Below, piece after piece: positions 35,418-36,710 of a DNA stretch of 36,710 bases. The DNA is taken from positions 1 to 36,710 of IMG/VR virus record IMGVR_UViG_3300044213_000007, one strand, 5' to 3'. This DNA comes from a virus. How positions within the stretch are numbered: position 1 is the first letter of the stretch; each line of letters starts with the position of its first letter. The translations under genes were made by a program, and so were the position numbers. A model generated the notes under the pieces. That model had not been told where the DNA came from. It did not search any database and was given only the letters and a program-made list of their open reading frames with translations.

Positions 35418-35846
35418 ATGGCTCAAGTAATCATCTTCACAAACACAAACGGCGGCGTGTCGGTCTGCGTACCAACAGGCGAGCTGGACATTCACGCAAC
35501 TAAAGCCAAGGATACCCCTGCTGGCTCAGTTATCGTTGACGATAGCACATTGCCACAAGGTACTGATGCTCAATTCTTTGATGCGTGGGAACTCAGCGGC
35601 TCTACCGTGTCGGTCAATCAAACCAAAGCACAAGCAATCGCTACAGCTAACTTGACAGCTATGGCTAAGACAGAAGCTCAACATCGTTTGACCAACACAT
35701 CAATCGGTTTGACTAACAAACTGGACGACACAGCATGGCTGGCTTTGCTGACAACTGCACGTTCTGCAATCGCTGCTGCTACTAACACCGCTGGTTTAGT
35801 TGCTGCTGTTGAGCCTGTTCAGGCTGCTATTACTGCTAACGCTTGA
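35418..35846 (+). CDS. Fibre-associated protein, full copy
   Basis: 142 residues from the ATG at 35418, with AAAAGGAAA upstream. N-terminus QVIIFTNTNGGVSVCVPTGE, centre DDSTLPQGTDAQFFDAWELS, then the Ala/Thr-rich C-terminus shared with bases 1-188. I recall this protein near tail-fibre genes in many phages; a fibre-assembly role is possible. Its stop is 8 bases before the next start, as in the left copy. Confidence 0.8.
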   Translation: MAQVIIFTNTNGGVSVCVPTGELDIHATKAKDTPAGSVIVDDSTLPQGTDAQFFDAWELSGSTVSVNQTKAQAIATANLTAMAKTEAQHRLTNTSIGLTNKLDDTAWLALLTTARSAIAAATNTAGLVAAVEPVQAAITANA

Positions 35847-35854
35847 GGTGATCT

Positions 35855-36361
35855 ATGAGTATCGTATTGGATGGAAGCAATCAAACAACGGGTGGCTTGA
35901 TTAATGCTGGAACTGCTGTGGCTTCCACTAGCGGTACAGCTATCACATTCACTGGTATTCCTAGCACTGCTAAACGGATTACTGTGATGTTTAACGGTGT
36001 TAGCACAAGTGGCACTTCAAATTTGGTAGTCAGAATTGGATCGGGTTCTGTTGTTTCAAGTGGTTATTCATCTGGAGTTGGAAGGATTGCAGGATCAACC
36101 TCCGCAACTTCTACAGAAACATCTGGTTTTATGGTGGCTTATATCGGAGCAAGTTCAAATTTGCAAATTGGATCAATGATCCTTAATAATTTAAGTGGTA
36201 ATTTATGGGTCAGCCAAGGTTCTGTTTTTTCAAGTGGTTATGGTAATCAATACAATAATGGGTTAATAACACTTAGCGGAGTGCTTGACAGAGTGATTAT
36301 TACAACTGTTAATGGCACAGATACATTTGCCTCTGGTTCAGTAAACATCTTCTGGGAATAA
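35855..36361 (+). CDS. Tail-fibre-like protein, allele B
   Basis: 168 residues, second copy of the gene at 197-703 with the same ends and a different middle (SGYSSGVGRIAGSTSATSTE and IGASSNLQIGSMILNN). N-terminal residues are identical to allele A, with many synonymous base changes. Here it is followed directly by the XhlA-like gene with an ATG and no endonuclease. Confidence 0.75.
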   Translation: MSIVLDGSNQTTGGLINAGTAVASTSGTAITFTGIPSTAKRITVMFNGVSTSGTSNLVVRIGSGSVVSSGYSSGVGRIAGSTSATSTETSGFMVAYIGASSNLQIGSMILNNLSGNLWVSQGSVFSSGYGNQYNNGLITLSGVLDRVIITTVNGTDTFASGSVNIFWE

Positions 36362-36363
36362 GC

Positions 36364-36579
36364 ATGGCAGACTTTGAAATAGACCCTGTTAAATACGGTG
36401 TCCTATGGCAAAAAGTCGAGGACATGAACAAGAAGATGGACAAGATGGAAGATCAGCTTGAACAGTTGGTCACGCTTGCTAATAAGGGTCGTGGTGGCTT
36501 TTGGGTTGGAATGATGGTGGTATCTGCCATCTCCTCCGCTGTGGGCTACTTAGGTCATTTATTCGGGAATAGCCATTGA
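36364..36579 (+). CDS. XhlA-like small membrane protein, intact allele
   Basis: 71 residues. MADFEIDPVKYGVLWQKV, a heptad region (KKMDKMEDQLEQLVTLA) and a C-terminal membrane helix (GFWVGMMVVSAISSAVGYLG). It is the undisturbed version of the gene at 1182-1394, with its own ATG 2 bases after the fibre stop. It is useful for seeing where the HNH gene entered in the other allele. Confidence 0.8.
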   Translation: MADFEIDPVKYGVLWQKVEDMNKKMDKMEDQLEQLVTLANKGRGGFWVGMMVVSAISSAVGYLGHLFGNSH

Positions 36580-36598
36580 TCCAATCTCTCTCCTCCTT

Positions 36599-36710
36599 AT
36601 GGCACAAAGCGCAGTTTCAGCGATCCGTACTGGCTGTCAGATGCTTAGTGAGGGTAAAGCAGAGATTGACAAATTTAAAAAACAGGTTGAAGGCGGGATA
36701 AGTGACGCCA
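36599..36710 (+). CDS. 5' end of 243-aa membrane protein (partial)
   Basis: The first 37 codons of the gene found complete at 1414-2145, cut by the window end. The 112 visible bases appear identical to 1414-1525. It confirms that the window wraps around. Confidence 0.9.
   Translation, partial: MAQSAVSAIRTGCQMLSEGKAEIDKFKKQVEGGISDA

Larger units (their letters stand above)
35659..36710. repeat. Right copy of terminal overlap (allele B, no HNH gene)
   Basis: This 1052-base stretch repeats the gene order at the start of the window: end of a 142-aa fibre-associated gene, a 168-aa fibre-like gene, the XhlA-like gene and the start of the 243-aa gene. It has no endonuclease gene between the last fibre gene and the XhlA-like gene. 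Base 36710 corresponds to base 1525, so a circle closed through this copy would continue at 1526. Confidence 0.9.

Noticed and set aside
36586-36710. Exact ~125-base end repeat as an attachment site or fixed direct terminal repeat
   Set aside because: The match continues to the left as the whole diverged locus, so this is an assembly or circular overlap and not a defined att or DTR boundary.

Overview
The window is the nearly complete genome of a tailed bacteriophage, probably a short-tailed (podovirus-like) virus. A P22-type morphogenesis module (portal, scaffold, coat, gp4-like and gp10-like tail factors, DNA-ejection proteins) sits behind a lambda-like early region with divergent early operons, an Erf/YqaJ recombination pair, a P22-Cro-like repressor and a ninB gene. 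The two ends of the window overlap: bases 1-1525 and 35659-36710 cover the same locus. This suggests a circular or terminally redundant genome of about 35.2-35.7 kb, assembled with two different alleles at its ends. No integrase, CI-type repressor, DNA polymerase or replicative helicase was seen. Several small proteins resemble what I remember from phages of Burkholderiales, so a betaproteobacterial, perhaps freshwater, host is my inference. It is not proven by the sequence.

Layout. (1) 1-3806, plus strand: end of the tail-fibre genes, then a compact lysis cassette with an XhlA-like membrane protein, several small membrane proteins, a two-TM holin candidate, Rz with an embedded Rz1, and a GH108-type endolysin. 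(2) 3854-6547, minus strand: leftward early operon of small membrane proteins, a probable SSB-like protein, a YqaJ exonuclease and an Erf annealing protein, ending at a hairpin that faces the endolysin. (3) 6587-6685: divergent control region with a good leftward promoter and a short palindrome. (4) 6686-12466, plus strand: rightward early operon with a Cro-like protein, a secreted protein, a promoter plus a large RNA hairpin, a replication-type protein, a cytosine methyltransferase overlapped almost completely by a second protein-like frame, a VRR-NUC-like nuclease, NinB, HNH proteins and a chain of small genes joined by ATGA overlaps. (5) 12467-12705: non-coding and rich in inverted repeats, with a near-consensus promoter for the late genes. 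(6) 12706-36710, plus strand: head, packaging, ejection and tail genes, reaching the fibre genes that recur at the start of the window.

How it works together. Cro-like control would balance the two early operons. Erf, YqaJ, the SSB-like protein and NinB form a recombination set that could also circularise or concatenate the genome. The methyltransferase probably protects the DNA from host restriction. Late transcription would pass through packaging, capsid, ejection and fibre genes and, on the circular map, run directly into lysis. Mobile endonuclease genes (HNH at 707, GIY-YIG at 34341) lie between fibre and lysis genes. One of them is present in only one of the two end alleles.

The most interesting signals are the near-total dual-coding overlap at 7992-8816, the promoter plus structured RNA at 7134-7326, the HNH gene that has taken over the start of a lysis gene, and the inverted-repeat block at 12472-12649.
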